Shown: positions 1 through 7,350 of the stretch, piece after piece | Layout of the letters: the number at the start of each line of letters is the position of its first letter | Numbering within the stretch: the stretch's first letter is position 1 | Source: Ruaniaceae bacterium KH17 | GTDB lineage: Bacteria; Actinomycetota; Actinomycetes; Actinomycetales; Actinomycetaceae | Assembly (NCBI GenBank): GCA_900199505.1 | Contig: FZQV01000030.1 | Coordinates: 1 to 32,904, forward strand | DNA length: 32,904 nucleotides | Reading direction: 5' to 3' | Made by a program: the position numbers and the translations under genes | Notes under the pieces: model-generated | The model's input: the letters and a program-made list of their open reading frames with translations, nothing else | What the model was told of the DNA's origin: nothing | Databases searched by the model: none

Positions 1-315
1 ATCGTGCACAGCGACAGAGGTAGCCAATTTCGTTCCAGGAAATTTCGCAACGCTCTCAAGCGTCACAAGCTCCTCGGGTCGATGGGCAGAGTTGGCGCGT
101 GTGGCGACAACGCCGCGATGGAAAGCTTCTTCAGCCTGCTGCAGAAGAACGTTCTCGACCGGCAACGGTGGACGACCCGGCTCGAGCTACGACTAGCAAT
201 CGTGCAATGGATCGAAGGGATCTACCACCGCAAACGCCGACAGCGTCGACTCGGGAAACTGACACCCATCGAATTCGAGACCATAATGAAAGACGCCGCC
301 ACACTAGCGGCATAA
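1..315 (+). CDS. IS3-family transposase OrfB, C-terminal part (5' end outside window)
   Basis: This is the C-terminal end of an rve-type DDE transposase that catalyses strand cleavage and transfer of an IS3-family element. The frame is already open at base 1, so the gene begins upstream of the window. The second catalytic Asp is in HSDRGSQF and the catalytic Glu is in GDNAAMESFF; there are exactly 35 residues between them, the D35E spacing of this family. The tail with TPIEFE and the YHRKRRQRRLG stretch is typical of actinobacterial OrfB proteins. The stop is TAA at 313-315. The reading frame is intact as far as visible, so the copy may be active. It lies directly against the broken fic gene and is the probable cause of that truncation. 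Confidence 0.93.
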   Translation: MVHSDRGSQFRSRKFRNALKRHKLLGSMGRVGACGDNAAMESFFSLLQKNVLDRQRWTTRLELRLAIVQWIEGIYHRKRRQRRLGKLTPIEFETIMKDAATLAA

Positions 316-352
316 ACCCCGGACTCAACCAAACCTTCAGCAGACCCTTTCA
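1..352 (+). mobile_element. Right end of an IS3-family insertion sequence
   Basis: The element enters from the left edge and contains the transposase end. The fic reading frame on the opposite strand keeps family-like sequence up to about base 353 (PELMDDLVQ) and then runs into IS-derived sequence, which places the junction near 350-353. A terminal CA at 351-352 fits the TG...CA ends of IS3 elements. The left end and the target duplication lie outside the window, so the exact boundary is inferred from the break in homology. Confidence 0.75.
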
Positions 353-953
353 TCGTCTGGACGAGATCATCCATCAACTCCGGGGCGAGAGCTGCCGGCG
401 GCGGCACGTGTGCCGCTCCCACCGGGTGTCCGGCAGCACCCCCAATCCAGTTCTGCTGGTCACGAAGCTGACCCGCAAGATGACGCTCGGTCACATCCGG
501 CTCCATCAGCCCGCGATGCGCATCGAGGATGTCATCGAGACTCAGCGCACCACTTGACGCCCTGTCGACAAGCTTCCGCAGTGCAGTGAGAGAGGCGTAG
601 ACCTGGCGGGTCTTTGCCGAGACCTTGAGGCCCGACTCAGCTCTTGCGAGTTGATCGACGGTGGTGATCTCCTCCTCGATCCGCGACGACGCAATCGCCT
701 CCGTCCGGAGCAAGAAGGGTTCGAGGACTGCAAGCGAGTGTCCAGAGTACGTCTCCGCCTCAACGATCGCTCGCGTCGTCTCGCGAACTCGTTCAGCGGT
801 GGCGGCGTCGATGCGAACATCAATCTCGGCGATTCGCGCGGGCACGGATGCCTCGTAGGCATCTACTCCCCGCAGGGTCCGCCGGAAAGCCCACGGCACC
901 TGGATCGAGCCGTACGGAGGAACCCGCACAGGTCTCACGCCATCGCCATCCAT
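353..953 (-). pseudogene. Fic-family protein, N-terminal half only, truncated by the IS
   Basis: About 200 residues of a Fic (AMP-transferase) protein remain. Visible are the Fic N-terminal region, a helix with SSRIEEEITTVDQL that resembles the inhibitory helix region of class II Fic proteins, and the stretch GQLRDQQNWIGG followed by AAHVPPPAALAPELMDDLVQ that precedes the Fic core. The catalytic HPFxDGNGRxGR loop and the usual C-terminal winged helix are missing: the frame passes into IS sequence at about 352 and stops near 222. ATG at 951-953 is preferred over the in-frame TTG at 974 because GGAAGG lies just upstream. Without the catalytic motif the product cannot be an active AMPylator. The promoter with its operator array is still intact. 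Confidence 0.85.
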
Positions 954-974
954 TTCGGCCTTCCGGCAACCCAA

Positions 975-1048
975 TAAGTGAGAATGAGGATACTACTATT
1001 CTCACTTATGGCAATAAGTGAGAATAACCGGCTCGCTCTTCTCACTTA
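975..1048. promoter_or_regulatory. Four-copy alternating operator array upstream of fic
   Basis: The 10-mer TAAGTGAGAA occurs at 975-984 and 1015-1024, and its exact reverse complement at 999-1008 and 1039-1048. Start-to-start distances are 24, 16 and 24 bp, so two identical inverted pairs are exactly 40 bp apart. A -10-like TAGTAT for fic lies on the minus strand at 990-995, between the first two copies. The arrangement is what a symmetric repressor bound on one DNA face would need. Many Fic proteins carry a C-terminal winged helix, so self-repression is a plausible inference; that part of this protein is lost. Confidence 0.8.
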
Positions 1049-1101
1049 GCGCGCGACGGCGAACCCAAGGACAACTCCCGGTTTCGGGCGCGGCTAGTAA
1101 G

Positions 1102-1866
1102 TTACCGGCGGACGACGGGATTTCCGAAGCGGCCGATGCCCTCCACCTCGACCTCGACTCGCTGGCCCGCGTCGATCTGGCCGATCCCAGCGGGCGTCCC
1201 GGTAAGGATCACGTCCCCCGGCAGGAGCGTGAAGATGCTGGAGGCATATGCGACGATCTCGTGCACGGACATGATCATCTGCGAGGTGCGTCCGTCCTGG
1301 CGCTGCTCGCCGTCCACGTAAGAACGCACGGAGAGATCCGAGACGTCCACGTCCGTCTCGATCCACGGGCCGAGCGGACACGAAGTGTCAAAGCCCTTCG
1401 CCCGCGTCCACTGGTCCTCGGCGCGCTGGATGTCCCGCGCGGTCACATCGTTGGCCACGGTGTAGCCGAAGATCACGTCGTTCACGCGCTCCGCGGGTAC
1501 GTCCTTACACAGCCGCCCGACGACGACGGCCAACTCGGCCTCGTAGTGCACCTCCTGCGACCACTCGGGAAGCACGATCGGGTCGTCCGGGCCAATCACC
1601 GAGGTGTTCGGCTTCAGGAAGACCACGGGCGCCGTCGGCAGGTCATTGCCGAGCTCCTTGACGTGATCGGCGTAGTTCCGCCCGAGGGCCACCACCTTGG
1701 ATCGCGGGATGACCGGCGAGAGGAGACGGGCGCCGTCGAGTGGGACCCGCTCCCCCGTGGTCTCGTAGGAATCGAACAGCGGGTCCGATTTCAGGACGAC
1801 GAGGTCATCGCCGTCGACGATGCCGTAGCGGGGATTGTCACCATGAGCGAAACGCGCGATCTGCAT
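1102..1866 (-). CDS. Fumarylacetoacetate hydrolase (FAH) family protein
   Basis: A 254-residue protein of the FAH/YcgM fold, a metal-dependent family of hydrolases, decarboxylases and isomerases acting on dicarbonyl acids. The core starts at VVALGRNYADHVKELG (residues about 58-73), followed by PVVFLKPNTSVIGPDDPIVLP. EVHYEAELAVVVG supplies the metal-binding Glu residues, then GYTVANDVTARDIQ, and the C-terminal LLPGDVILTGTPAGIG loop closes the domain. Length and domain order are complete for the short single-domain type. The start ATG lies 16 nt after the ldh stop, so it is the second gene of an operon with ldh. Fumarylpyruvate hydrolase or oxaloacetate decarboxylase/tautomerase activity are both possible; pairing with ldh would suit a pyruvate/oxaloacetate-related role, but this is inference. 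Confidence 0.88.
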   Translation of the reverse strand: MQIARFAHGDNPRYGIVDGDDLVVLKSDPLFDSYETTGERVPLDGARLLSPVIPRSKVVALGRNYADHVKELGNDLPTAPVVFLKPNTSVIGPDDPIVLPEWSQEVHYEAELAVVVGRLCKDVPAERVNDVIFGYTVANDVTARDIQRAEDQWTRAKGFDTSCPLGPWIETDVDVSDLSVRSYVDGEQRQDGRTSQMIMSVHEIVAYASSIFTLLPGDVILTGTPAGIGQIDAGQRVEVEVEGIGRFGNPVVRR

Positions 1867-1882
1867 GTGTCGATCTTAGGCG

Positions 1883-2836
1883 TTACAACCCGAGGCTCGC
1901 CGCAGAGGCGCGTAGTTCCTCGGCGGAAGCATGGAACTTGGCTAGCTCGGAATCGTCCATCGAGAAATCAAGCTGACGTTGGATGCCGTTCTTGTCCACC
2001 ACGCACGGCACGCTCATCGCCACGCCACTGATCCCGCGGTAATCATTCAGGATGCCCGAAACCGGCAGCACCTCGTGTGAATCGGCAAGAATCGCGCGCA
2101 CAATTCGATCGCAGGAGACGCCAATCGCGTAGTTCGTGGCACCCTTCCCCTCGATCACCTTGTAGGCGGCGTGGACCGTCTCGGACTCAAGGTACTCGCG
2201 GGCGCCGGGGGTGAACGGCTGGTTGCCATCGACGTCCGTCCAGTCGGTAATCGGCACGCCGCCGATCTTGGCAGTGGACCACACCGCGAACTCACTGTCG
2301 CCATGCTCCCCCACGATCATCGCGTGCACGGAGCTCGAGGAAACCCCGGCGAGTTGCGCAATCTTCCAGCGCAGGCGCGAGGTGTCCAGCACGGTGCCCG
2401 AAGACAAGATCCGGTTCGGTGGGAGATCCACGACCTGCTGCGCGGCCACCGTGAGAACATCGCACGGGTTCGTGACGATCACGTACACGGCGTCCGGCGC
2501 GCGCTTCACGAGCTTCGGCATCAGATCGCGCATGATCGCCGTGTTCGCCTCGGCGAGATCCAACCGAGTCTGGCCGGGCTTCTGCCGCGCACCCGCCGTG
2601 ATCACCACAACATCCGAGCCTTCGACCACCGAAAGGTTACTCCCGCCTGTCACCGAACTCGGCGAAAAGAACTGCGAGCCGTGTGCAAGATCGAGCACTT
2701 CGGCCTCGACCTTCGTCGTGTTGAGGTCATAGATGGCCACGTTGCGGGCGCTGCCATTGATGAGGGAGGCGTACGCGACGGCCGTTCCCACCGAGCCGGC
2801 GCCGATCACTGAGAGCTTCGAGTGCTGAGATTCCAT
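1883..2836 (-). CDS. ldh: L-lactate dehydrogenase
   Basis: A 317-residue cytoplasmic NAD-dependent L-lactate dehydrogenase that interconverts pyruvate and L-lactate, the end step of lactic fermentation. The Rossmann motif is GAGSVG at residues 12-17. The mobile substrate loop is AGARQKPGQTR (residues 81-91), where Gln in QKPG marks lactate rather than malate specificity. The substrate Arg lies in DTSRLR (Arg154) and the catalytic His in GEHGDSE (His178). Length is normal for the family. The start codon has no strong Shine-Dalgarno sequence; a TAAGAAT stretch a few bases upstream suggests a leaderless transcript. It is the first gene of a two-gene leftward operon with the FAH-family gene and is divergent from the helicase. 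Confidence 0.96.
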   Translation of the reverse strand: MESQHSKLSVIGAGSVGTAVAYASLINGSARNVAIYDLNTTKVEAEVLDLAHGSQFFSPSSVTGGSNLSVVEGSDVVVITAGARQKPGQTRLDLAEANTAIMRDLMPKLVKRAPDAVYVIVTNPCDVLTVAAQQVVDLPPNRILSSGTVLDTSRLRWKIAQLAGVSSSSVHAMIVGEHGDSEFAVWSTAKIGGVPITDWTDVDGNQPFTPGAREYLESETVHAAYKVIEGKGATNYAIGVSCDRIVRAILADSHEVLPVSGILNDYRGISGVAMSVPCVVDKNGIQRQLDFSMDDSELAKFHASAEELRASAASLGL

Positions 2837-2917
2837 GCCCCATTCTTACCCGCCCATCAATGTAGCCAACACCCCATCTCACCCGCAGCCCCGCACCCAC
2901 CCCGCCCGGCAAACCCT

Positions 2918-2969
2918 AGTTGAGCTGATCAATGCGCTAATCCGGGATAACGCATTTGTTGGCTCAACT
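2918..2969. repeat. 52-bp imperfect palindrome between ldh and the helicase
   Basis: Three nested paired arms are visible: AGTTGAGC (2918-2925) with GCTCAACT (2962-2969), AATGCG (2931-2936) with CGCATT (2951-2956), and ATCC (2940-2943) with GGAT (2945-2948). The flanking genes point away from it, so it is not a terminator of either. It could be a shared operator of the divergent promoters, a cruciform, or a small intergenic repeat. Confidence 0.6.
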
Positions 2970-3003
2970 TTCGGGCTGGCGGCACGGGATCCATGTGGCA
3001 TGG

Positions 3004-3009
3004 GAGAAT
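3004..3009 (+). promoter_or_regulatory. -10 box of a leaderless helicase transcript
   Basis: GAGAAT lies 6 nt before the GTG at 3016, the same arrangement as seen at the lipoate-ligase start (18903-18908). GGGAGA here could also act as a weak Shine-Dalgarno, so the two readings cannot be separated by sequence alone. Confidence 0.45.
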
Positions 3010-3015
3010 CGCAGG

Positions 3016-5583
3016 GTGGAACCGGCGCTCAATCTCCTGCTCGATGACCTTGACGATTCCACGGCCGACGGCGATCGCGACGATGCGCTCTACCTCGCCT
3101 TCCACGAATGGGCAGCCAGCAGCGGCAGGCCGCTGTACCCGCACCAGGACGATTCCCTCGCGGCGCTGATCTCGGGAAGTCACGTCATCGTCAACACACC
3201 GACCGGCTCTGGGAAGTCTATGGTGGCGCTCGCCGCGTACACCGTGGCGCTCTCCCGGGGGCAGCGCGCCTACTACACGGCGCCGCTGAAGGCACTGGTC
3301 TCGGAGAAGTTCTTCGAGACGGTCGCTCTGTTTGGCGCGGCCAATGTGGGCATGGTGACCGGCGACTCCGCGGTGAACCCGGACGCCCCGATCATCTGCT
3401 GCACCGCCGAGATCTTGGCGAATCAGGCGCTCCGCGAGGGTGCGGCCCTGGACGCGGGCGTGGTGGTGATGGACGAGTTCCACTTCTACGCCGAGCCGGA
3501 CCGCGGCTGGGCCTGGCAGGTGCCGTTGCTCGAACTCACGGACTCGCAGTTCGTGCTGATGTCCGCCACGCTCGGCGATACCAGCTTCTTCTCGAAGGAT
3601 CTGACGCGCCGCACCGGCCGCGACGTCGCGACGATCACCTCCGTGGAGCGCCCCGTGCCGCTCAGCTTCAGCTACTCCACCGATCCACTACCGGATGTGC
3701 TCGAGGAGCTCGTCACCACGCACCGCGCCCCGGCCTACGTGGTGCACTTCGCCCAGAAGGACGCCGTCGAGCAAGCGCAGGCACTGACCTCACTGAAACT
3801 GATCAGCCGTGAGGAGAAGGACCGAATCGCCGCGCGAATCGCCGGCGCAACCTTCTCGAAGGGGTTCGGCGCCACGCTCTCGCGGCTTCTGCGCCAAGGG
3901 ATCGGTGTGCACCACGCGGGCATGCTCCCGCGCTATCGCCGGCTCGTCGAGCAACTCGCCCAGGAAGGCCTGCTGAAGGTGGTCTGCGGGACGGACACAC
4001 TCGGCGTCGGGATCAACGTGCCGATCCGCACCGTGGTCTTCACTGCGCTCACGAAGTTCGACGGCGAGCGTCAACGGCACCTCACCGCCCGCGAGTTCCA
4101 CCAGATCTCAGGGCGTGCTGGCCGCGCCGGCTACGACACCACCGGCGAGGTGATCGTGCAGGCGCCCGAGCACGTGATCGAGAACGCCAAGGCGCTCGCC
4201 AAGGCCGGGGACGATCCGAAGAAGAAGCGCAAGATCGTGCGGAAGAAGGCACCGGAGGGCAGGGTGAACTGGACGGATGCCACCTTCGAGCGGCTGCGCG
4301 ATTCGGCGCCGGAACCGCTCACGAGCCAGTTCCGGGTGACGCATGCGATGGCGCTTAATGTGCTCGCGCGTGAGGGTGATCCCGTGGCGCATATGGTCAA
4401 GCTCCTCACGGACAATCACGAACCGCCCAGCACACGCAACCCGCACCTCCGTGAGGCCGCGCACATCTACCGTTCGCTCCGGCAGGCCGAGGTGGTAGAA
4501 CACCTCTCCTCCGCCGAGGCTGACGGCGGGCCGCGCCTGCGCCTCGCCGTGGACCTCCCCGAACAGTTCGCGCTGAACGCTGCCCTCTCCCCCTTTGCCC
4601 TGGCGGCACTCGACCTGCTGGATGCCGATTCGCCAGACTTCGCGCTCGACGTCGTCTCCGTCATCGAAGCGACGCTCGAGGATCCGCGCCCGCTCCTCTT
4701 TGCGCAACAGCGCATGGCGCGCGATGAGGCCGTCTCCGCGATGAAGGCGGAAGGAGTCGAGTACACGCAACGCATGGAGGCGCTCGAGGACGTGACCTGG
4801 CCGCAGCCGCTCGCCGAGCTGCTCGTGCCCGCGCTTCATCTCTATGCCCACACGAACCCGTGGGTGTTGCAATACGAGCTCTCGCCCAAGTCTGTGGTGC
4901 GTGAGATGGTCGAAGGCGCGATGACGTTCTCCGACCTGATCGCGAAGTACCAGCTTGGCCGTTCCGAGGGCGTGATCTTGCGCTATCTCACGGACGCGTA
5001 CCGGGCGTTACGTCAGGTGGTGCCGCAGGAGGCGCGCACTGAGGAGGTCACGCAGATCACGCACTGGCTCGGTGAGCTGGTGCGAGCAGTGGACTCCTCC
5101 CTGCTGGACGAATGGGCCGCACTCAACAACGAGACTCCTGCGGGCGCCGTCGGCGAGGAGGTTGCCTTCACTTCCGGTGGCGGCGGCTTCGCGGCGAATC
5201 GGCACGCCTTCCGTGCGGCGATCCGGCAGGCCGCGTTCCGGCGCGTCGAGTGGATCGCGCAGGAGAGTGTCCCGGCGCTCGCCAGCACTGGCGATTGGGA
5301 CGAGGACGAGTGGGATGGCGTGCTGGATCGGTACTACGCCGAACACGACTGGGTGGGGATCGGGCCGGACGCACGCGGGCCGGAGAATTTCCGGATCGTC
5401 ACTTCACCTTCGCCCGTCGACTTCGACGACGCCCAGCTCCCCGAGATCGACGGCGCGTGGATCGCCTGGCAGCAGCTCGAGGATCCTTCAGGAGACGGCG
5501 ACTGGTTCGTGACGCTGCGAATCGACGTCGAGCAGTCGACCGAGTCGCTCGTTACGGGCCCCACACGCCTGCTGCGCCGCTAA
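3016..5583 (+). CDS. DEAD/DEAH-box helicase with DUF3516 domain (Ski2/Mtr4-like)
   Basis: An 855-residue ATP-dependent RNA/DNA helicase of the actinobacterial DUF3516 group. Visible motifs, counted from GTG 3016: the Q-like PHQ near residue 42; Walker A TPTGSGKS (61-68); the DExH box DEFH (153-156); motif III SAT (183-185); GIGVHHAGMLPRYR and VVCGTDTLGVGINVP in the second RecA domain; and motif VI QISGRAGRAG (363-372). The C-terminal half holds the DUF3516 region. A basic patch DDPKKKRKIVRKKAPEGRVN follows the helicase core. GTG 3016 is chosen over the upstream TTG 2956 because it has a good -10/SD signal and because codons before it overlap the palindrome. It stands alone, with no operon partner. 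It probably acts in RNA turnover or structural RNA handling. Confidence 0.93.
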   Translation: MEPALNLLLDDLDDSTADGDRDDALYLAFHEWAASSGRPLYPHQDDSLAALISGSHVIVNTPTGSGKSMVALAAYTVALSRGQRAYYTAPLKALVSEKFFETVALFGAANVGMVTGDSAVNPDAPIICCTAEILANQALREGAALDAGVVVMDEFHFYAEPDRGWAWQVPLLELTDSQFVLMSATLGDTSFFSKDLTRRTGRDVATITSVERPVPLSFSYSTDPLPDVLEELVTTHRAPAYVVHFAQKDAVEQAQALTSLKLISREEKDRIAARIAGATFSKGFGATLSRLLRQGIGVHHAGMLPRYRRLVEQLAQEGLLKVVCGTDTLGVGINVPIRTVVFTALTKFDGERQRHLTAREFHQISGRAGRAGYDTTGEVIVQAPEHVIENAKALAKAGDDPKKKRKIVRKKAPEGRVNWTDATFERLRDSAPEPLTSQFRVTHAMALNVLAREGDPVAHMVKLLTDNHEPPSTRNPHLREAAHIYRSLRQAEVVEHLSSAEADGGPRLRLAVDLPEQFALNAALSPFALAALDLLDADSPDFALDVVSVIEATLEDPRPLLFAQQRMARDEAVSAMKAEGVEYTQRMEALEDVTWPQPLAELLVPALHLYAHTNPWVLQYELSPKSVVREMVEGAMTFSDLIAKYQLGRSEGVILRYLTDAYRALRQVVPQEARTEEVTQITHWLGELVRAVDSSLLDEWAALNNETPAGAVGEEVAFTSGGGGFAANRHAFRAAIRQAAFRRVEWIAQESVPALASTGDWDEDEWDGVLDRYYAEHDWVGIGPDARGPENFRIVTSPSPVDFDDAQLPEIDGAWIAWQQLEDPSGDGDWFVTLRIDVEQSTESLVTGPTRLLRR

Positions 5584-5628
5584 AGATAGGTACGCCTTCC
5601 CTTCGGTGACACGGGACTTTGGTCTGCA

Positions 5629-5634
5629 TACGGT
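5629..5634 (+). promoter_or_regulatory. -10 box of a leaderless transcript for the VIT1-family gene
   Basis: TACGGT (TANNNT) ends 6 nt before ATG 5641, and no Shine-Dalgarno sequence is present. This is the same geometry as at other single genes in the window. Confidence 0.5.
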
Positions 5635-5640
5635 GGATAC

Positions 5641-6324
5641 ATGGCAATCCTGGAGTTGAACCCTGCGGACACCACTGCGGCGCGGCTGAACAAACTGCGT
5701 GCCGGTGTCCTCGGCGCGAACGATGGCATCGTCTCCGTGGCCGCAACCGTGATCGGCGTCGCGGCCGCAACACAGTCCGTACCCGTGATCGCAACCGCCG
5801 GTTTCGCGGCGCTCGCGGCCGGCGCCTTCTCGATGTCTGCGGGCGAATACATCTCAGTGTCCACACAGCGCGACACCGAAAAGGTGCTGATTGAGGACGA
5901 AGAGGACCACGATGGGATCCGATCGCGGCTCACCGCGCAGCTTCAGCAGGATGGCGCCGAGCCCGCGACGGCCGCGGCCGCTGCCCGCCAGATGGTCACG
6001 CACTCCCCCAAGCACGCCCTCGGAATGGTCGAAGGCGTGGACCCGGATGATCTCGTCAACCCGTGGCAGGCGGCGATCGCCTCGTTTGTGGCGTTCATCA
6101 TCGGTGCGATTCTGCCGCTCGCCACGATCCTGCTACTACCCGCAGCCGCCCGTATCCCCGGCACGTTCGCCTCGGTGCTGGTTGCGCTCGCGCTCACCGG
6201 CTATGTCTCGGCACGGCTCGGTGAGGCGAACCCGCGCCGCGCGATGGTCCGCACGATGATTGGTGGCGCGCTTGCGATGGCCGCCACCTACGGCATCGGG
6301 AACCTCTTCGACGTCCCGGTCTAG
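5641..6324 (+). CDS. VIT1/CCC1 family Fe2+/Mn2+ transporter
   Basis: A 227-residue membrane protein of the vacuolar-iron-transporter family, whose bacterial members export or store Fe2+/Mn2+. Visible are the N-terminal family signature LRAGVLGANDGIVSVAATVIGVAAA (first helix), GAFSMSAGEYISVSTQRDTEK (second helix end), and a hydrophilic stretch (about residues 83-130) with acidic residues that in the family forms the metal-binding domain. Three C-terminal membrane segments follow, beginning at NPWQAAIASFVAFIIGAILPLATILL. Length matches the short bacterial form. It is monocistronic between the helicase and a repeat block. Metal specificity cannot be read from the sequence. Confidence 0.9.
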   Translation: MAILELNPADTTAARLNKLRAGVLGANDGIVSVAATVIGVAAATQSVPVIATAGFAALAAGAFSMSAGEYISVSTQRDTEKVLIEDEEDHDGIRSRLTAQLQQDGAEPATAAAAARQMVTHSPKHALGMVEGVDPDDLVNPWQAAIASFVAFIIGAILPLATILLLPAAARIPGTFASVLVALALTGYVSARLGEANPRRAMVRTMIGGALAMAATYGIGNLFDVPV

Positions 6325-6364
6325 CCAGGCTTCGGCCTCACCGCTCCACCACGCGGCCTCTTGC

Positions 6365-6486
6365 CACTCACGTGAGTGGAAAACGTACGGATCCTCGCCC
6401 CCCGCCGGCCTTTTGGCACTCACGTGAGTGGAAAACGTACGGATCCTCGCCCCCCGCCGGCCTTTTGGCACTCACGTGAGTGCGAA
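6365..6486. repeat. 52-bp tandem repeat (2.3 copies) with a 14-bp palindrome
   Basis: Two identical 52-bp units (6365-6416 and 6417-6468) are followed by a partial third (from 6469). Each begins with the perfect palindrome CACTCACGTGAGTG (6365-6378, 6417-6430, 6469-6482), followed by GGAAAACGTACGGATCC in the full units. In the last copy the palindrome extends to 16 bp (GCACTCACGTGAGTGC) and is framed by TTTT and AAAA. No gene covers the block. It lies after the VIT1-family stop and 80-200 bp before the YggS start, so it may be an operator cluster, a transcription end, or an intergenic repeat family. Confidence 0.85.
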
Positions 6487-6547
6487 AAGTCCGACGGTCC
6501 GCGGTGTCGACTGGCGACACGAATGACGGCCCACTATCCGATCGAAC

Positions 6548-6553
6548 TAACCT
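6548..6553 (+). promoter_or_regulatory. -10 box of a leaderless yggS transcript
   Basis: TAACCT ends 7 nt before GTG 6561. There is no Shine-Dalgarno sequence before that codon, which supports translation from the very 5' end of the mRNA. Confidence 0.55.
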
Positions 6554-6560
6554 AGTCATC

Positions 6561-7253
6561 GTGAATACTGCCGAGCGTTACCAGTCCGTCCTCGACCGTG
6601 TGGCGACAGCCGCACGGGCTGCGGGCCGCGCGCCGGAATCGGTGCGGGTCCTCGCCGCGGTCAAGACACAGAGGCCGGAGGCGATCGCCGAGCTCGTGGA
6701 CGCCGGTTGCACTCTCCTTGGGCACAATCGCGCGCAGGAACTGGTGGAGGTGGCCCCGGCTCTGGGAGGCCTCCGACCCGGCGTCAACCTCGAGCATCAC
6801 TTCATCGGCCAGCTACAGACCAACAAGGCCGCGCGCGTCGTAGATTTGGTTTCGTGCGTGCATTCGGTGGACCGCATGAGCCTGGCGCGGAAGCTTGCCA
6901 CCGCTGCCGATTCGCGCGGCCGGGTCCTCGATGTCTTCGTCCAAGTGAACGCTTCCGGTGAGGAAACGAAGGCCGGAGTCCGGCCCGACGACGCCGTCGC
7001 ATTCGCGCTTGACGTCGCCGCACTGCCCGCTCTGCACGTGCGCGGCATGATGACGATTGGCGCGCACTCCTCGGACCCGGCCGTCGTGGACCGATCCTTC
7101 GCTGTCATGCAGGAGCTCTCCGACGCCGTCGTCCAGGCTGGGCTGGACGCGCCGGAGCTGTCGATGGGGATGAGTCAGGATCTCGACGCCGCGATCGCCC
7201 GCGGCGCCACGATGGTGCGGATCGGTAGCGACATCTTCGGCCCGCGCGTGTAA
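6561..7253 (+). CDS. YggS/PROSC-family pyridoxal-phosphate homeostasis protein
   Basis: A 230-residue single-domain PLP-binding TIM-barrel protein related to the N-terminal domain of alanine racemase. The family buffers PLP and affects amino-acid and vitamin B6 balance; it is not known as an enzyme. The PLP lysine is in VLAAVKTQ, followed by the family blocks LLGHNRAQEL, HHFIGQLQTNKAARVVD, VFVQVNASGEETKAG, RGMMTIG and ELSMGMSQDLDAAIARGATMVRIGSDIFGPR. GTG 6561 is preferred: it gives the normal family length and sits 7 nt behind a -10 box. The in-frame start at 6480 would lie inside the repeat block. In Gram-positives yggS often sits in the division cluster; here it stands alone. Confidence 0.93.
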   Translation: MNTAERYQSVLDRVATAARAAGRAPESVRVLAAVKTQRPEAIAELVDAGCTLLGHNRAQELVEVAPALGGLRPGVNLEHHFIGQLQTNKAARVVDLVSCVHSVDRMSLARKLATAADSRGRVLDVFVQVNASGEETKAGVRPDDAVAFALDVAALPALHVRGMMTIGAHSSDPAVVDRSFAVMQELSDAVVQAGLDAPELSMGMSQDLDAAIARGATMVRIGSDIFGPRV

Positions 7254-7283
7254 GTTCGCCGGCAAAGACTGGGCTGAAAGGCA

Positions 7284-7304
7284 CGCACCGCAAGGCGCGG
7301 TGCG
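7284..7304. terminator. GC-rich hairpin between yggS and the MFS gene
   Basis: CGCACCGC (7284-7291) pairs with GCGGTGCG (7297-7304) around a 5-nt loop. No T-run follows. It lies 30 nt after yggS and immediately before a TAGATT that could be the -10 of the MFS gene, so it may end yggS transcripts or act as an operator. Confidence 0.5.
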
Positions 7305-7350
7305 GGTAGATTAATGCTCAATCACCCATCGGCGAGTGAGGGGTCCATCA

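Noticed and set aside
1018-2031. Long rightward open frame of 337 codons
   Set aside because: It lies antisense to the FAH-family and ldh genes, has Arg/His-rich low-complexity translation and no domain; it is a shadow of high-GC coding sequence.
2956-3015. TTG start for the helicase
   Set aside because: It begins inside the right arm of the palindrome and the added residues are not family-like; GTG 3016 has better signals.
6365-6486. Possible CRISPR array
   Set aside because: The 52-bp units follow each other directly with no unique spacers, there are only 2.3 copies, and no cas gene is near.
7284-7304. Riboswitch before the MFS gene
   Set aside because: Only one simple hairpin is present in the short leader; there is no multi-stem conserved core.
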